Notes: generated by a model from the sequence alone, not told the origin. Shown: positions 18,252 to 28,395, counted from the stretch's first letter. The stretch: 64,000 bases of DNA from Bacteroides coprosuis DSM 18011 (GCA_000212915.1 CM001167.1:2927799-2991798); one strand, 5' to 3'. Translations and numbers: made by a program.

Positions 18252-20141
18252 CTAGAATGTTTGTCTAAATTCACAACCTTCTTTCCACTGAGAACAACCA
18301 AAGGCTTTATTACCCTTTATCAACACTCCCCTACCACATAAAGGACAAGGATCTCCTTCTTTTAAGGGGTGTCTACGATCTGTAATATCATTTTTTACGG
18401 TTGAAACTATATCAGAAACCATCTCTTTCAACTCATCAATGAAAGTAGAAGCATTATAACTTTGATCTTCAATCTCTCTCAACTTCTTTTCCCAAATTCC
18501 TGTAAGTTCAGCAGATTTAAGAAGTTCTTCATGAATAATACGTATCAACTCCTTACCTGTCTCTGTTGGGACTAAGTTTTTTCTTTCTTTGCGAATATAA
18601 TTCCTCTTAAATAAAGTTTCAATTATAGCTGCACGTGTTGAAGGCCTACCTATGCCATTTTCTTTTAATGCATCACTCAGCTCTTCTTGCTCTACAAATT
18701 TACCAGCAGTTTCCATAGCTCTTAAGAGTGTTGCTTCAGTGTATAGTTTAGGTGGAGTTGTCCATTTTTCGAGCAAAGAAGGTTCATGAGGTCCAGATTC
18801 ACCTTTAGTAAAAGGAGGTAACATCTTTGATTTGTCCTCTTTTTGCTCATCTTCATCTTTTTCAAAAACGACACGCCAACCTTTATCTAAAATCTGCTTT
18901 CCAGTAGCTTTAAATTTCACTTTCTCAACCTTACCTTCTACTGTTGTTGTAGATATTTTACACTCCGGATAAAAGCATGCAATAAATCTCCTGGTTATTA
19001 AATCGTATACTTTACGATCATTATCTGTTATGCGATCGGGATAAACACCTGTTGGTATGATAGCATGGTGATCTGTGACTTTTGTATTATTAAATACTTT
19101 CTTAGACTTTGGCAACTTTTTTGCCAATACAGGTGCTGTCAGCTCTGCGTAATCTCTTAAACCTTTTAGTATAGATGGGCATTTAGGATAAATATCATCA
19201 CTCAGGAATGTAGTATCTACTCTAGGATAAGTAGTTAATTTACGTTCGTAAAGTCCTTGTATTAGTTTAAGAGTTTCATCAGCAGAGAAACCAAATTTCT
19301 TATTACACTCAACCTGTAAAGAGGTTAAATCAAATAATCTAGGTGGGAATTCAGAGCCTTTTTTGGCTTGAACCGAGGTTACTTCAAATAGGTTTCCTTG
19401 AATCTTCTGCAATAGAACCTCTGCATCTTCTTTGTTTTCATATTTCCCTTGAACAGAATTAAAGATAGTCTCTTTATAGAGTGTTTTAAGTTCCCAGTAT
19501 GATTCGGGCTTAAAGTTGTCTATTTCTTCTTGACGATTAACAATAAGCGCCAATGTTGGTGTTTGTACTCTACCCACAGACAATACTTGCTTATTGTTGG
19601 CATACTTTAGAGTATATAACCTAGTAGCATTCATACCCAAAAGCCAATCACCTATTGCACGCGCCAAACCTGCTTCGTATAAAGGTTGAAACTCTTTTTC
19701 ATCCTTTAGATTGTCAAAACCTTCTTTTATTGATTCCTCTGTCAATGAAGATATCCACAATCTTTTTACAGGGCAAGTTGCTCCTGCTTTCTGCATCACC
19801 CAACGTTGAATTAATTCTCCTTCTTGACCAGCATCACCACAGTTTACAATCATTTCAGCCCTTTGCATAAGGTGTTCAATGACATTAAACTGTTTCTCTA
19901 TCGATTTTTGCTCTATGAGTTTGATACCAAATCGAGGTGGGATCATTGGTAAAGTATTTAAGTTCCAATACTTCCAATCTAAAGAGTATTCATGTGGTTC
20001 TTTCAACGTACAAAGATGACCAAATGTCCAAGTAACTTGATAACCATTTCCCTCATAATATCCTCCTTTGGGTTCATGAGCTCCTAAAATGTTAGCAATA
20101 TCACGTGCTACAGATGGTTTCTCGGCAATACAAACAATCAT
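18252..20141 (-). CDS. topB: DNA topoisomerase III
   Basis: A type IA topoisomerase that decatenates DNA and resolves recombination intermediates. At 629 residues it is close to the family size. The TOPRIM domain spans about 1-140, with the CIAEKPSVARDIANIL opening and the acidic motif NCGDAGQEGELIQRWV at about 97-112 (family consensus D-x-D/G-R/Q-E-G-E). The domain around 185-195 carries VGRVQTPTLALI. The catalytic tyrosine is expected in LTTYPRVDTTFLS at about 305-317. The C-terminus has a zinc-ribbon-like CPLCGRG..C motif (about 601-625). It is chromosomal, with no conjugative-transfer genes nearby, so it appears to be the housekeeping copy and not the mobile-element type. Confidence 0.95.
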   Translation of the reverse strand: MIVCIAEKPSVARDIANILGAHEPKGGYYEGNGYQVTWTFGHLCTLKEPHEYSLDWKYWNLNTLPMIPPRFGIKLIEQKSIEKQFNVIEHLMQRAEMIVNCGDAGQEGELIQRWVMQKAGATCPVKRLWISSLTEESIKEGFDNLKDEKEFQPLYEAGLARAIGDWLLGMNATRLYTLKYANNKQVLSVGRVQTPTLALIVNRQEEIDNFKPESYWELKTLYKETIFNSVQGKYENKEDAEVLLQKIQGNLFEVTSVQAKKGSEFPPRLFDLTSLQVECNKKFGFSADETLKLIQGLYERKLTTYPRVDTTFLSDDIYPKCPSILKGLRDYAELTAPVLAKKLPKSKKVFNNTKVTDHHAIIPTGVYPDRITDNDRKVYDLITRRFIACFYPECKISTTTVEGKVEKVKFKATGKQILDKGWRVVFEKDEDEQKEDKSKMLPPFTKGESGPHEPSLLEKWTTPPKLYTEATLLRAMETAGKFVEQEELSDALKENGIGRPSTRAAIIETLFKRNYIRKERKNLVPTETGKELIRIIHEELLKSAELTGIWEKKLREIEDQSYNASTFIDELKEMVSDIVSTVKNDITDRRHPLKEGDPCPLCGRGVLIKGNKAFGCSQWKEGCEFRQTF

Positions 20142-20163
20142 TCTCTATTATATTAGTGGACTA

Positions 20164-20171
20164 CAAAGTTA
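20164..20171 (-). promoter_or_regulatory. -7 promoter element for topB
   Basis: On the minus strand this reads TAACTTTG, 22 bases upstream of the topB ATG. Confidence 0.45.
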
Positions 20172-20370
20172 GTAAAAATCATTGGTGACTGATCAAGCTT
20201 AAAAATAAAATATAGATCTAATCTGCTTTATTTAAGCGATCTTTCTCTTTTCCGTTGCATTTATGAATAAGCTAAAATTGCTATAAGAATGCTGTTAAGC
20301 AGATAATTAACTCATTGGTGAGTTACAACTTTAAATTAACAAGAAATTAATCTATTTCGCTTTTGGGCAT

Positions 20371-20433
20371 AAAAAAAGGAGCAACGCCTTGCTCCAATCT
20401 TGTTAACCTTAAATCTAATACTATGAAAAACAC
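20371..20433 (-). ncRNA. Predicted small RNA, about 60-65 nt, with own promoter and terminator
   Basis: On the minus strand a full Bacteroidota promoter (TTTTG at 20465-20469, then 19 bases, then TACATTTG at 20438-20445) is followed by about 35 unstructured bases and then a terminator hairpin GGAGCAA / TTGCTCC (20378-20397) with seven T residues. No protein of useful length fits in the transcript. The single-stranded 5' part, including AAGGTTAACAAGATTGG, would be free for base pairing. It may belong to the multi-copy small RNAs described in Bacteroides (FopS-like), but I name that from memory and could not test it. The 5' end is estimated from promoter geometry. Confidence 0.7.
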
Positions 20434-20437
20434 AGTA

Positions 20438-20469
20438 CAAATGTAATGTTTTGAGTGAGTCTGGCAAAA
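20438..20469 (-). promoter_or_regulatory. Promoter of the predicted small RNA
   Basis: TTTTG, 19-base spacer, TACATTTG on the minus strand, an exact match to the Bacteroidota -33/-7 pattern with no open reading frame behind it. Confidence 0.8.
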
Positions 20470-20588
20470 TTACAGACTCAAATAGTATGTTATATAACAC
20501 ATATTAATACTTGATTATTATAACAAGCTTATATTTTAAATAAATTAATATATAACTAATAACTTCACTCGGATCACCTTAGATAATA

Positions 20589-20618
20589 AAAAAAGGAGAA
20601 GTTAACTTCTCCTTTTTT
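20589..20618 (-). terminator. Terminator of mutB
   Basis: A 30-bp perfect palindrome centred on GTTAAC, with GGAGAAG / CTTCTCC and A/T ends that give a T run in either direction, 20 bases after the mutB stop. Confidence 0.9.
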
Positions 20619-20638
20619 AAAATATAATTACAACGAAA

Positions 20639-22783
20639 TCATTCGTCTAATAAAATCTCTAGTAAAGTAGATGCAGCTTTAGCAACAGATGTACCTGGGC
20701 CAAAGATTGCAGCAACTCCTGCTTTGTATAAGAAATCATAGTCTTGAGCTGGAATAACACCACCTGCAATAACAATGATATCTTCACGACCTAGTTTCTT
20801 TAATTCTTGAATAACAGCAGGAACTAAAGTCTTATGACCAGCAGCAAGTGAAGAAACACCTAGAATGTGTACGTCATTTTCAACAGCATCACGAGCAGCT
20901 TCGGCTGGAGTTTGGAATAATGGTCCCATATCCACGTCAAAACCACAATCTGCATAACCTGTTGCAACAACTTTTGCACCTCTATCGTGACCGTCTTGTC
21001 CCATCTTAGCAATCATAATACGAGGCTGACGACCTTCTTTCTTAGCAAATTTTTCAGCTAAGTCACACGCTCTGACAAAATCTTTGTCTTTTTTACTTTC
21101 TGATGAATACACGCCTGATATAGTTCTAATTTGTGCTTTATAACGTCCTACAATTGTTTCACATGCATCTGATATTTCACCCAAAGTAGCTCTAACTTTA
21201 GCAGCCTCAACAGCCAATGCTAACAAGTTGCCCTCTTTAGTTTCAACACATTTAGTAAGAGCTTCAAGAGCTTTCTTAACAGCTGCTTCGTCACGGTTCT
21301 TTCTTAGTTCTTCTAAGTGTTTTACCTGACCTTCTCTTACGGCAGTGTTATCTACTTCAAGAATATCAATTGGATCTTCTTTCTCTAGAACGTATTTATT
21401 AACACCAATAATGGTTTGTTTTCCTGAGTCAATACGAGCCTGAGCACGAGCAGCAGCTTCTTCAATACGCATTTTTGGAATACCTGTTTCAATAGCTTTT
21501 GCCATACCGCCTAGTTTTTCAACTTCTTGGATATGTTCCCATGCCTTATGAGCGATTTCATTAGTTAAATTTTCAACATAGAATGAACCAGCCCATGGAT
21601 CAACTTGACGACAAACTTCTGTTTCTGTTTGAATATAGATCTGAGTATTACGAGCAATACGTGCAGAGAAGTCTGTAGGTAATGCAATAGCCTCATCCAA
21701 AGCATTAGTATGTAATGATTGAGTGTGACCTAGTACAGCAGCCATAGCTTCAATACAAGTACGTCCTACGTTATTGTAAGGGTCTTGCTCTGTAAGTGAC
21801 CAACCAGAAGTTTGAGAGTGAGTTCTCAAAGTGATTGATTTAGGGTTCTTAGGATTAAATTGACTAATCAATTTAGCCCAAAGCATACGTGCCGCTCTCA
21901 TCTTAGCAATTTCCATAAAGTGGTTTGTACCAATTGCCCAGAAGAATGATAAACGAGGAGCAAAAGCATCAATATCAATACCTGCTTTCATACCTGCACG
22001 AACATATTCTAAACCATCAGCCAATGTATAAGCCAACTCAATATCAGGAGTAGCACCAGCTTCTTGCATGTGGTAACCCGAAATAGAGATAGAGTTAAAC
22101 TTAGGCATATTTTGAGAAGTATATTCAAAGATGTCTGAGATAATCTTCATTGAGAATTCTGGTGGATAGATATAAGTATTTCTCACCATAAATTCTTTCA
22201 AAATATCATTTTGAATAGTACCAGCCATTTCTGATAGCTTAGCACCTTGTTCTAGACCTACATTAATATAGAATGCCATAATTGGTAGTACAGCTCCATT
22301 CATAGTCATTGATACTGACATCTTGTTTAGAGGAATACCATCAAATAAGGTTTTCATATTATCTAAAGAACAAATAGAAACCCCTGCTTTACCAACATCA
22401 CCCACAACACGTTCGTTGTCTGGGTCATAACCTCTATGTGTAGGCAAGTCGAATGCTACAGAAAGTCCTTTCTGACCAGCTGCTAAGTTTCTACGATAGA
22501 AAGCATTTGATTCTTCTGCTGTAGAGAAACCTGCATACTGACGAATAGTCCATGGTCTCATTACATACATTGTAGAGTATGGTCCACGCAAGAATGGAGG
22601 AAGTCCAGCAGTGTAATTTAAATGTTCTAATTGTTCTAAATCTTCTTTTGTATAAGCTGATTTTACATGAATATGTTCTGGAGTTTCCCAGTCAGCTTTA
22701 ATTTGATTTTCTTTTTGCCATACCATCCCATCTGCTGGGTGTATAGCAGAATATATATCTAAATTTTTAAAGTTTGGTTTCAT
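20639..22783 (-). CDS. mutB: Methylmalonyl-CoA mutase, large (catalytic) subunit
   Basis: The adenosylcobalamin enzyme that interconverts succinyl-CoA and (R)-methylmalonyl-CoA, the step that leads Bacteroidales from succinate to propionate. The 714 residues comprise a TIM barrel (about 40-540), with the substrate-binding opening around [11 protein letters not shown] (about 62-72), and a C-terminal cobalamin-binding domain (about 580-714). The DxHxxG motif is intact as DGHDRG, with the cobalt-ligand His at about residue 599. The gene follows mutA after only 6 bases, so the two subunits are co-transcribed and probably translationally coupled. The GTPase chaperone MeaB/ArgK and the epimerase are not in the window. 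Confidence 0.98.
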   Translation of the reverse strand: MKPNFKNLDIYSAIHPADGMVWQKENQIKADWETPEHIHVKSAYTKEDLEQLEHLNYTAGLPPFLRGPYSTMYVMRPWTIRQYAGFSTAEESNAFYRRNLAAGQKGLSVAFDLPTHRGYDPDNERVVGDVGKAGVSICSLDNMKTLFDGIPLNKMSVSMTMNGAVLPIMAFYINVGLEQGAKLSEMAGTIQNDILKEFMVRNTYIYPPEFSMKIISDIFEYTSQNMPKFNSISISGYHMQEAGATPDIELAYTLADGLEYVRAGMKAGIDIDAFAPRLSFFWAIGTNHFMEIAKMRAARMLWAKLISQFNPKNPKSITLRTHSQTSGWSLTEQDPYNNVGRTCIEAMAAVLGHTQSLHTNALDEAIALPTDFSARIARNTQIYIQTETEVCRQVDPWAGSFYVENLTNEIAHKAWEHIQEVEKLGGMAKAIETGIPKMRIEEAAARAQARIDSGKQTIIGVNKYVLEKEDPIDILEVDNTAVREGQVKHLEELRKNRDEAAVKKALEALTKCVETKEGNLLALAVEAAKVRATLGEISDACETIVGRYKAQIRTISGVYSSESKKDKDFVRACDLAEKFAKKEGRQPRIMIAKMGQDGHDRGAKVVATGYADCGFDVDMGPLFQTPAEAARDAVENDVHILGVSSLAAGHKTLVPAVIQELKKLGREDIIVIAGGVIPAQDYDFLYKAGVAAIFGPGTSVAKAASTLLEILLDE

Positions 22784-22789
22784 ATCTGT

Positions 22790-24682
22790 TTACTTCAAAA
22801 GTTTTGCATTAAATTCTTTCAAGGTTTCTAGAACATTTACTTTAACGTGAATAAAGTTCTCGATACCTTTAGCTTTCAAGTCATCCATGCATGCAGGAGC
22901 ACCAGCTACCACAAACATAGCACGATTATTTAATGCTTTAAATGCTGGTTCAGCATATTCTGCATATTCATCGTCGCTTGAACATAATACAACAACATCA
23001 GCACCTGCTGCCATAGCTGCTTCAACACCTTCTTCCACTGTTTTGAAGCCAAGGTTATCTACTACCTCGTATCCAGCACATGCAAGGAAATTACAAGAGT
23101 ATTGAGCTCTAGCTTGACGCATTACTAAGCTACCAATAGTAAGCATAAATGCTTTAGGACGTTTGCCAGATAGTTCTGTCTCTAGTCTTAGTTTTTCAAA
23201 TTCTAGTGCAGCTCTATCAAAGTTTAGAGTCTTAATATCCGACTTACCATCAGCTTTACAGCAAGAAGTAAAATCTTTTGGACGTTTGTCTCCAGCCTTT
23301 TCTGAGAAGTTAGGGAATATGTTTGTTCCCAAGATATTTTCTCTACGTTGAGCTACAAGTAAATGGCGTTTTTCATTTGAAGCATTAACCTCATCTTGTA
23401 CTCTACCTTCTTTAACAGCCTTGTAAAATCCTCCTTTTTCAACAACATCTAGGAATATTCTCCAAGCTTCTTGAGCAATAGATTCTGTTAGTTTTTCAAT
23501 ATAATATGAACCACCAGCAGGGTCAGCTACTTTATCGAAATGAGATTCCTCTTTCAATAATAATTGTTGATTACGTGCAATACGTTCTGAGAATTCTTCT
23601 GAATCTTTATAAGGTATATCAAAAGGAAGTACAGTCATAGAGTCAACACCAGCAAGTGCAGCACTCATAGCCTCTGTTTGAGAGCGAAGTAAGTTTACAT
23701 GTGAATCGTAAACAGTCATATTGAATAATGAAGTTTGTGCATGGATACGCATTTTCGCAGCACAACGACATTCTTTATTTTCACCTTGATTATCACAATC
23801 ACGATCACAAGTTGGGTTATAAGCTGCCACAATATTAGCCCAAAGTAAACGTGCTGCTCTAAATTTAGCGATTTCCATAAAGTAATTAGAACCTACACCA
23901 AAGTTGAATTTAATTTTTTTGGCTACTAGTTCTGCAGGACATCCTGCTTCAGTAAGCTTATCTAGGTATTCGTTACCCCAAGCTAAAGCGTAACCGAGTT
24001 CTTGAGTAATAAATGCACCTGCATTATTTAAAGAACTTGAAGTCACATTTAATGTACGATAAAAAGGTAAAGGCTTAATTGCTTCTAATAATGCTTTTGA
24101 AGTTTCAACAAAGTTCCCTTTTTCTTTACCACGAGTTAACATCTTATTCATAAAATCGAAATCAATCGATCCGAATAACTTCTTAACATCATAGTTTTTC
24201 TTTTGGAAATATGCAACTACTAGTTTTGCTAACTCAACGATGTGTCCTTGACACGTAGAAAAGTTTAGCTCAACAGTTTCAGCATCAATACCTTTTAATA
24301 AGGCATCCATTAACTGATCATTTAAATCTTTCTCATTAATTTTAAAAGATAAAGATTCAACACCTCTTTCAAGTAAGAATAAAGCTTTTTTATTTGCTTC
24401 TTTAATATCCTTTACTTCTAAATCTTGACGAACTAGCCAAGCATTGGTGTTTTTCTTAGTACCTCTTAAATATGGGAATTCTCCTGGAAGAGAATTTATT
24501 AACTGTAAATCCTTAATGTCTTCCCATCTATAGAATGGCTGAACTTTGAAACCTTCATTAGTTCGCCATACCAGTTTTCTTTCGAAATCAGCTCCTTTCA
24601 AATCAGTTGCCACCTTTTCCATCCATTGTTCTGTAGACACTGGAGGAAAATTTGAGAAAAGATGCTCTCTTTTTTCTGCCAT
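22790..24682 (-). CDS. mutA: Methylmalonyl-CoA mutase, small subunit
   Basis: The non-catalytic partner of MutB in the heterodimeric mutase. At 630 residues it shares the barrel-plus-flavodoxin-like layout of MutB, but the DxHxxG cobalamin motif is missing: the equivalent stretch near the C-terminus reads LTIGSLVMRQARAQY, as expected for MutA. A Cys-rich insert, ENKECRCAAK with CDRDCDNQG just before it (about 295-315), and a second CC pair near residue 475 are unusual local features that could be structural. The gene starts the two-gene operon. A TATATTTG -7 element lies about 77 bases upstream. Confidence 0.96.
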   Translation of the reverse strand: MAEKREHLFSNFPPVSTEQWMEKVATDLKGADFERKLVWRTNEGFKVQPFYRWEDIKDLQLINSLPGEFPYLRGTKKNTNAWLVRQDLEVKDIKEANKKALFLLERGVESLSFKINEKDLNDQLMDALLKGIDAETVELNFSTCQGHIVELAKLVVAYFQKKNYDVKKLFGSIDFDFMNKMLTRGKEKGNFVETSKALLEAIKPLPFYRTLNVTSSSLNNAGAFITQELGYALAWGNEYLDKLTEAGCPAELVAKKIKFNFGVGSNYFMEIAKFRAARLLWANIVAAYNPTCDRDCDNQGENKECRCAAKMRIHAQTSLFNMTVYDSHVNLLRSQTEAMSAALAGVDSMTVLPFDIPYKDSEEFSERIARNQQLLLKEESHFDKVADPAGGSYYIEKLTESIAQEAWRIFLDVVEKGGFYKAVKEGRVQDEVNASNEKRHLLVAQRRENILGTNIFPNFSEKAGDKRPKDFTSCCKADGKSDIKTLNFDRAALEFEKLRLETELSGKRPKAFMLTIGSLVMRQARAQYSCNFLACAGYEVVDNLGFKTVEEGVEAAMAAGADVVVLCSSDDEYAEYAEPAFKALNNRAMFVVAGAPACMDDLKAKGIENFIHVKVNVLETLKEFNAKLLK

Positions 24683-24758
24683 AGTTTATTAAATTTATTG
24701 TAAGAATTTTTAACTAATCATATTTGATTAAAAGTCTAATTATTACATTAGGTTTACA

Positions 24759-24766
24759 CAAATATA
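24759..24766 (-). promoter_or_regulatory. -7 promoter element for mutA-mutB
   Basis: TATATTTG on the minus strand, 76 bases upstream of the mutA ATG, leaving a leader of roughly 70 bases. Confidence 0.5.
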
Positions 24767-24859
24767 AGAATTCAATACTATAAAATAAGATAAATTACGG
24801 AAAAGTTTCAACATTTGAAGTTGAGTTCGGCTTACAAGTGAAAGACATAGATGCGAATA

Positions 24860-24890
24860 TTGCTTTCTGCTCAAAAAATAACTAAATTTG
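24860..24890 (+). promoter_or_regulatory. Promoter of the AspT/YidE-type transporter gene
   Basis: TTG (24860-24862), a 20-base spacer, then TAAATTTG (24883-24890). Its position rules out the upstream in-frame ATG at 24851 and supports the ATG at 24920. Confidence 0.65.
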
Positions 24891-24919
24891 TGTCACTTAT
24901 CAAATCAACAGAACTTATT

Positions 24920-26611
24920 ATGGAATGGATTAATGTTTTACTGCATGACCCTAATTCGATAGCTCATATAGTACTGCTATATGCTTTTGTTATTGCAGCA
25001 GGGGTTGCACTCGGTAAAATTAAAATTTTTGGTGTATCACTAGGTGTCACCTTTGTTCTTTTTACAGGAATTGTGATGGGCCATTTTGGGTTTAAAGTGA
25101 ACCCAGAGACACTTCATTTTATTCAGGAGTTTGGCCTAATTCTTTTCGTTTTCTGTATTGGTCTTCAAGTAGGACCAGCCTTCTTTACTTCCTTTAAAAA
25201 AGGAGGAATGACTTTAAATTTACTCGCCGTCGGTATTGTAACTCTCAATATTGTAGTTGCTCTAAGCATCTATTATATAATGGGAGGACGCATTGAACTA
25301 CCTATGATTATAGGTACTCTTTATGGTGCAGTAACGAATACTCCAGGACTTGGTGCGGCTCAAGAAGCCCTAAACCAAATTGGCTATGAAGGACCTGAGA
25401 TTGCATTGGGGTATGCTTGTGCCTACCCGCTAGGAGTTATTGGCATCATAGGTTGTATCATAGCTATCCGATACATTTTTAGAGTGAACATCAAAAAAGA
25501 AGAAGAAGAGCTTCTTGCAGAAAAAGAAGCTGGGCAAGATAAGCCCTCTCGTATTATTGTAGAAGTTACCAATGAAGCCATAGTAGGCAAGAGCCTAAAA
25601 GATGTAAAACATTTCCTTGGATACCCTTTTATCTGCTCTCGACTTCGTAGAGGAAATTCAAGCATTATGCCCGAGGGAGATACGATTTTTAAAAAAGGGG
25701 ATTTACTCCTTGTAGTTTGCTCTGCTGATAACACAGATGCTGTAGTAGCATTGGTAGGAAAAGAGGCCGAAGCAAATGCATGGGATCTAGAAGCAGAAAA
25801 TGACAGTTCAGAAGAGAAAGAATTAGTTTCTCGCCGAATATTAATTACCAAATCTGATATTAACGGTAAAAACTTGGGAGAATTACAGATTAGAAATATC
25901 TACGGTGTCAATGTTACCCGTGTTAATCGTTCGGGAATGGATTTATTAGCAGATCCCAACTTAACGCTACAAGTGGGTGACAGTGTTACTGTTGTAGGTA
26001 CACTAAAAGGAATCAACCAAATAGAGAAACATTTAGGTAACTCTATGAAAAGGCTAGACCACCCTAATATTATCACCATCTTTATTGGTATTTTCTTTGG
26101 TATTCTTTTTGGTAGTTTACCTATGAAATTTCCAGGTATGCCTACCCCTGTGAAACTAGGATTGGCTGGAGGACCACTTGTTGTGGCTATATTAATTGGA
26201 CGTTTCGGACATCACTTCAGATTAGTAACCTATACTACTCAAAGTGCCAACCTAATGTTAAGAGAAATAGGTATTGTTTTATTCTTAGCCAGTGTGGGTA
26301 TAAAAGCTGGAGAAAATTTCATTTCAACAGTTGTAGATGGAGACGGATTACTTTATGTAGGTTTTGGATTCCTTATAACTATTATTCCTATATTAATTAT
26401 AGGCTCTATTGCCCGTCTTTACTACAAGATTAATTATTTTACACTGATGGGATTAATAGCAGGTAGTAATACTGACCCTCCAGCACTAGCATATGCAAAC
26501 TCTGTGGGATCGGGCGATGCTCCTTCTGTGGGATACTCAACAGTATATCCTCTAACAATGTTTTTAAGAATCCTTACAGGACAAATGATACTAATGTTTA
26601 TGATGGCATAA
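24920..26611 (+). CDS. Putative transporter, AspT/YidE family with two TrkA-C domains
   Basis: A 563-residue inner-membrane protein. Two blocks of about five helices each (about 10-185 and 385-563) flank two cytoplasmic TrkA-C (RCK_C) domains (about 205-285 and 295-370). The paired family signatures are [13 protein letters not shown] at the end of the first block and [13 protein letters not shown] at the end of the second, which mark the internal duplication of the AspT/YidE/YbjL exchanger family. AspT itself exchanges aspartate and alanine; the substrate here cannot be told from sequence. I chose the start at 24920 because a promoter overlaps the longer reading. The gene is a single unit with a strong terminator. 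Confidence 0.9.
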   Translation: MEWINVLLHDPNSIAHIVLLYAFVIAAGVALGKIKIFGVSLGVTFVLFTGIVMGHFGFKVNPETLHFIQEFGLILFVFCIGLQVGPAFFTSFKKGGMTLNLLAVGIVTLNIVVALSIYYIMGGRIELPMIIGTLYGAVTNTPGLGAAQEALNQIGYEGPEIALGYACAYPLGVIGIIGCIIAIRYIFRVNIKKEEEELLAEKEAGQDKPSRIIVEVTNEAIVGKSLKDVKHFLGYPFICSRLRRGNSSIMPEGDTIFKKGDLLLVVCSADNTDAVVALVGKEAEANAWDLEAENDSSEEKELVSRRILITKSDINGKNLGELQIRNIYGVNVTRVNRSGMDLLADPNLTLQVGDSVTVVGTLKGINQIEKHLGNSMKRLDHPNIITIFIGIFFGILFGSLPMKFPGMPTPVKLGLAGGPLVVAILIGRFGHHFRLVTYTTQSANLMLREIGIVLFLASVGIKAGENFISTVVDGDGLLYVGFGFLITIIPILIIGSIARLYYKINYFTLMGLIAGSNTDPPALAYANSVGSGDAPSVGYSTVYPLTMFLRILTGQMILMFMMA

Positions 26612-26631
26612 AGCCTCACGACATGATTAAA

Positions 26632-26672
26632 AATTAAGGCTATCTGAGTTCAGGTAGCCTTAATTTTTTCTG
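26632..26672 (+). terminator. Terminator of the AspT/YidE-type gene
   Basis: AATTAAGGCTA / TAGCCTTAATT stem with a 12-base loop, followed by six T residues. Confidence 0.92.
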
Positions 26673-26783
26673 CAAATAGACGATTAAAATTAGTTACGAT
26701 CATACTGATTTTATAAGCTCCTTCTAATTATTAGTGTTTTGTATAATAATCCACTCTTATTTTTATTAGGGTTAAGACTCTAC

Positions 26784-26840
26784 TTTATCAGGGTCAAAAC
26801 AACAACATGTCGGTGTCATCGCATCGTCATGTCGGTGTCA
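26784..26840. repeat. Intergenic 13-bp repeat cluster, locus C (two exact copies plus one degenerate)
   Basis: CATGTCGGTGTCA is exact at 26806-26818 and 26828-26840, 22 bp apart. A degenerate copy, TTTATCAGGGTCA (8 of 13 identical), starts at 26784, again exactly 22 bp before. All three point the same way. The cluster lies between two terminators that face it. Confidence 0.85.
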
Positions 26841-26914
26841 AAACCTTCTCTTCTTTTTTTATTAATATTTATGCACTCTAACTCTTTATCCTATTGGATA
26901 AATATGCTTACATG

Positions 26915-26949
26915 CAAAGAAAAAAAGAGGCAGTTTAAACTGCCTCTTT
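26915..26949 (-). terminator. Terminator of the ndh gene
   Basis: A 26-base perfect palindrome AAAGAGGCAGTTT / AAACTGCCTCTTT followed on the minus strand by more T residues, just past the stop. Confidence 0.92.
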
Positions 26950-26960
26950 CATACATTTAT

Positions 26961-28328
26961 TTATTGAAATTTACTTTCATCTAAGTTTGGATCAAAAAGA
27001 TTTTCACCTAGATGAGTTGTAGCGTCTGCTTGTTCGCGTTCTTTAATTGCATGTGTTTTTTTAGCATAAAATATAAATCGCAATGATTTATCGTAAGTAA
27101 TATAGTTCCACATCCAATTGAGTAGTACTATAATTTTATTTCTGACTCCAAGGATAGACTTGAGGTGGACAACTAGCCACATTGCCCAAGCTGTCCAGCC
27201 ACCTACATTACATTTACCTAAATCGGCAACTGCTTTTTTTCTACCTACAGTGGCCATAGACCCATAATCTTTATATTTAAAGGGTGTCAAACCCTTATTA
27301 GATTCTTTATGCTTTATATTTTCAGCTAAGTTCCGAGCCTGTTGAATAGCTACTTGTGCCAACTGAGGGTGCCCATTTGGATATTTAGAATCAGTCATTT
27401 GAATACACTGATCTCCAATACAAAATACATCTTGGAGACCTTTAACCGCATTGTATTCATTTACAATAATTCGCTTACCCCTTCCTAAATGATCTCCATC
27501 AATATATTTTATTGGGCTTGCAGAAACACCACTTACCCATATCAAAGAACGAGTAGATATAGATGAACCATCACTTAATTTTGCTGTATTATTTTCATAT
27601 TCTTCCAAACGAGTATTCAACATGATATGAACCCCCATCTTTTGAAGATATTTTGCAGCATTTGCTGAGGATTTCTCAGACATACCACCCAATAGTCGGC
27701 TTGAGGCTTCTACTAGGTGTATATTCAACAAATCTGGAGACATATCGGGGTAATCTTTCGGAAAAACAAAACGCTTCATCTCAGAAAGAGCTCCCGCAAT
27801 TTCTACTCCAGTTGCACCACCACCAACAATAACAATATTTAAAAGCTCATCTCTCTCTTCTTGAGTAGCACAAGTAAGTGCCCGTTCAAAGTTTGATAGT
27901 AGAGTACTACGCAATCCCAAAGCCTCTTGCATAGTTTTCATAGGAATGGCTTTTTCCTCAATACTTTTATTCCCAAAAAAGTTTGATACAGAACCAGCGG
28001 CTAAAATCAAATAATCATAGTGTAGTTTGCCAATAGAGGTCTGTAGTATTTTGCGCTCAGCATTTACTCCTCGTACTTCTGCCATTCTAAAATAGAAATC
28101 CTTCCTATTATGAAATAGCTTTCTAAAAGGGAACGAAATAGAACTTGGCTCTAAACCAGCACTTGCTACCTGATAAATTAAAGGTAAAAACTGGTGAAAG
28201 TTATTTTGGTCTATTAAGACTACTTGGAAGTCTGATTTTTTAAACCGATTGACTAGTTCCAAGCCAGCAAATCCCCCTCCAACAACAACAACTCTTTTCT
28301 TTAGGCTTCTAGGAATATTAACACTCAT
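26961..28328 (-). CDS. ndh: Type II NADH dehydrogenase (NDH-2)
   Basis: A one-subunit, non-proton-pumping NADH:quinone oxidoreductase on the cytoplasmic face of the membrane. The 455 residues carry two dinucleotide folds: FAD site VVVVGGGFAGLELVNRF at about residues 13-29 and NADH site IVIVGGGATGVEIAGAL at about 166-182. A second FAD contact, VFCIGDQCI, lies at about 305-313. The C-terminal 90 residues contain hydrophobic, aromatic segments for membrane attachment (for example WTAWAMWLVVHLKSILG). It starts 67 bases after nuoN on the same strand, so it may be the last gene of the nuo transcript. That is notable because this nuo set lacks the NADH-oxidising module. Confidence 0.94.
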   Translation of the reverse strand: MSVNIPRSLKKRVVVVGGGFAGLELVNRFKKSDFQVVLIDQNNFHQFLPLIYQVASAGLEPSSISFPFRKLFHNRKDFYFRMAEVRGVNAERKILQTSIGKLHYDYLILAAGSVSNFFGNKSIEEKAIPMKTMQEALGLRSTLLSNFERALTCATQEERDELLNIVIVGGGATGVEIAGALSEMKRFVFPKDYPDMSPDLLNIHLVEASSRLLGGMSEKSSANAAKYLQKMGVHIMLNTRLEEYENNTAKLSDGSSISTRSLIWVSGVSASPIKYIDGDHLGRGKRIIVNEYNAVKGLQDVFCIGDQCIQMTDSKYPNGHPQLAQVAIQQARNLAENIKHKESNKGLTPFKYKDYGSMATVGRKKAVADLGKCNVGGWTAWAMWLVVHLKSILGVRNKIIVLLNWMWNYITYDKSLRFIFYAKKTHAIKEREQADATTHLGENLFDPNLDESKFQ

Positions 28329-28395
28329 AACAATATAAATTATTATTCTACAATACTCTAACCTTTAAACAAACACAATAATAAATAGCCTTCAA

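Larger units (their letters stand above)
20142..20638. other. Intergenic spacer topB-mutB
   Basis: 497 bases without a protein gene. From low to high coordinate it holds the topB -7 element, the predicted small RNA unit (20371-20469) and the mutB terminator (20589-20618). Bases 20470-20585 are AT-rich and I see nothing in them. Confidence 0.6.
26612..26960. other. Intergenic spacer between convergent transporter and ndh genes
   Basis: 349 bases without a gene. It holds two outward-facing terminators (26632-26672 and 26915-26949) and, between them, repeat locus C. The part between the terminators should be largely untranscribed. Confidence 0.65.

Noticed and set aside
18252..20141. topB as part of a conjugative element
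   Set aside because: Neighbouring genes are core metabolism, with no transfer, mobilisation or integrase genes and no sign of a boundary.
20423..20446. Mini-frame MKNTVQM on the plus strand at the small RNA promoter
   Set aside because: Seven codons only, and the bases are accounted for by the minus-strand promoter and 5' part of the predicted small RNA.
26739..26984. 81-residue plus-strand reading frame covering repeat locus C
   Set aside because: It runs through two repeat copies and the ndh terminator and ends inside the 3' end of ndh on the other strand. It has no promoter, and its low-complexity sequence comes from the repeats.
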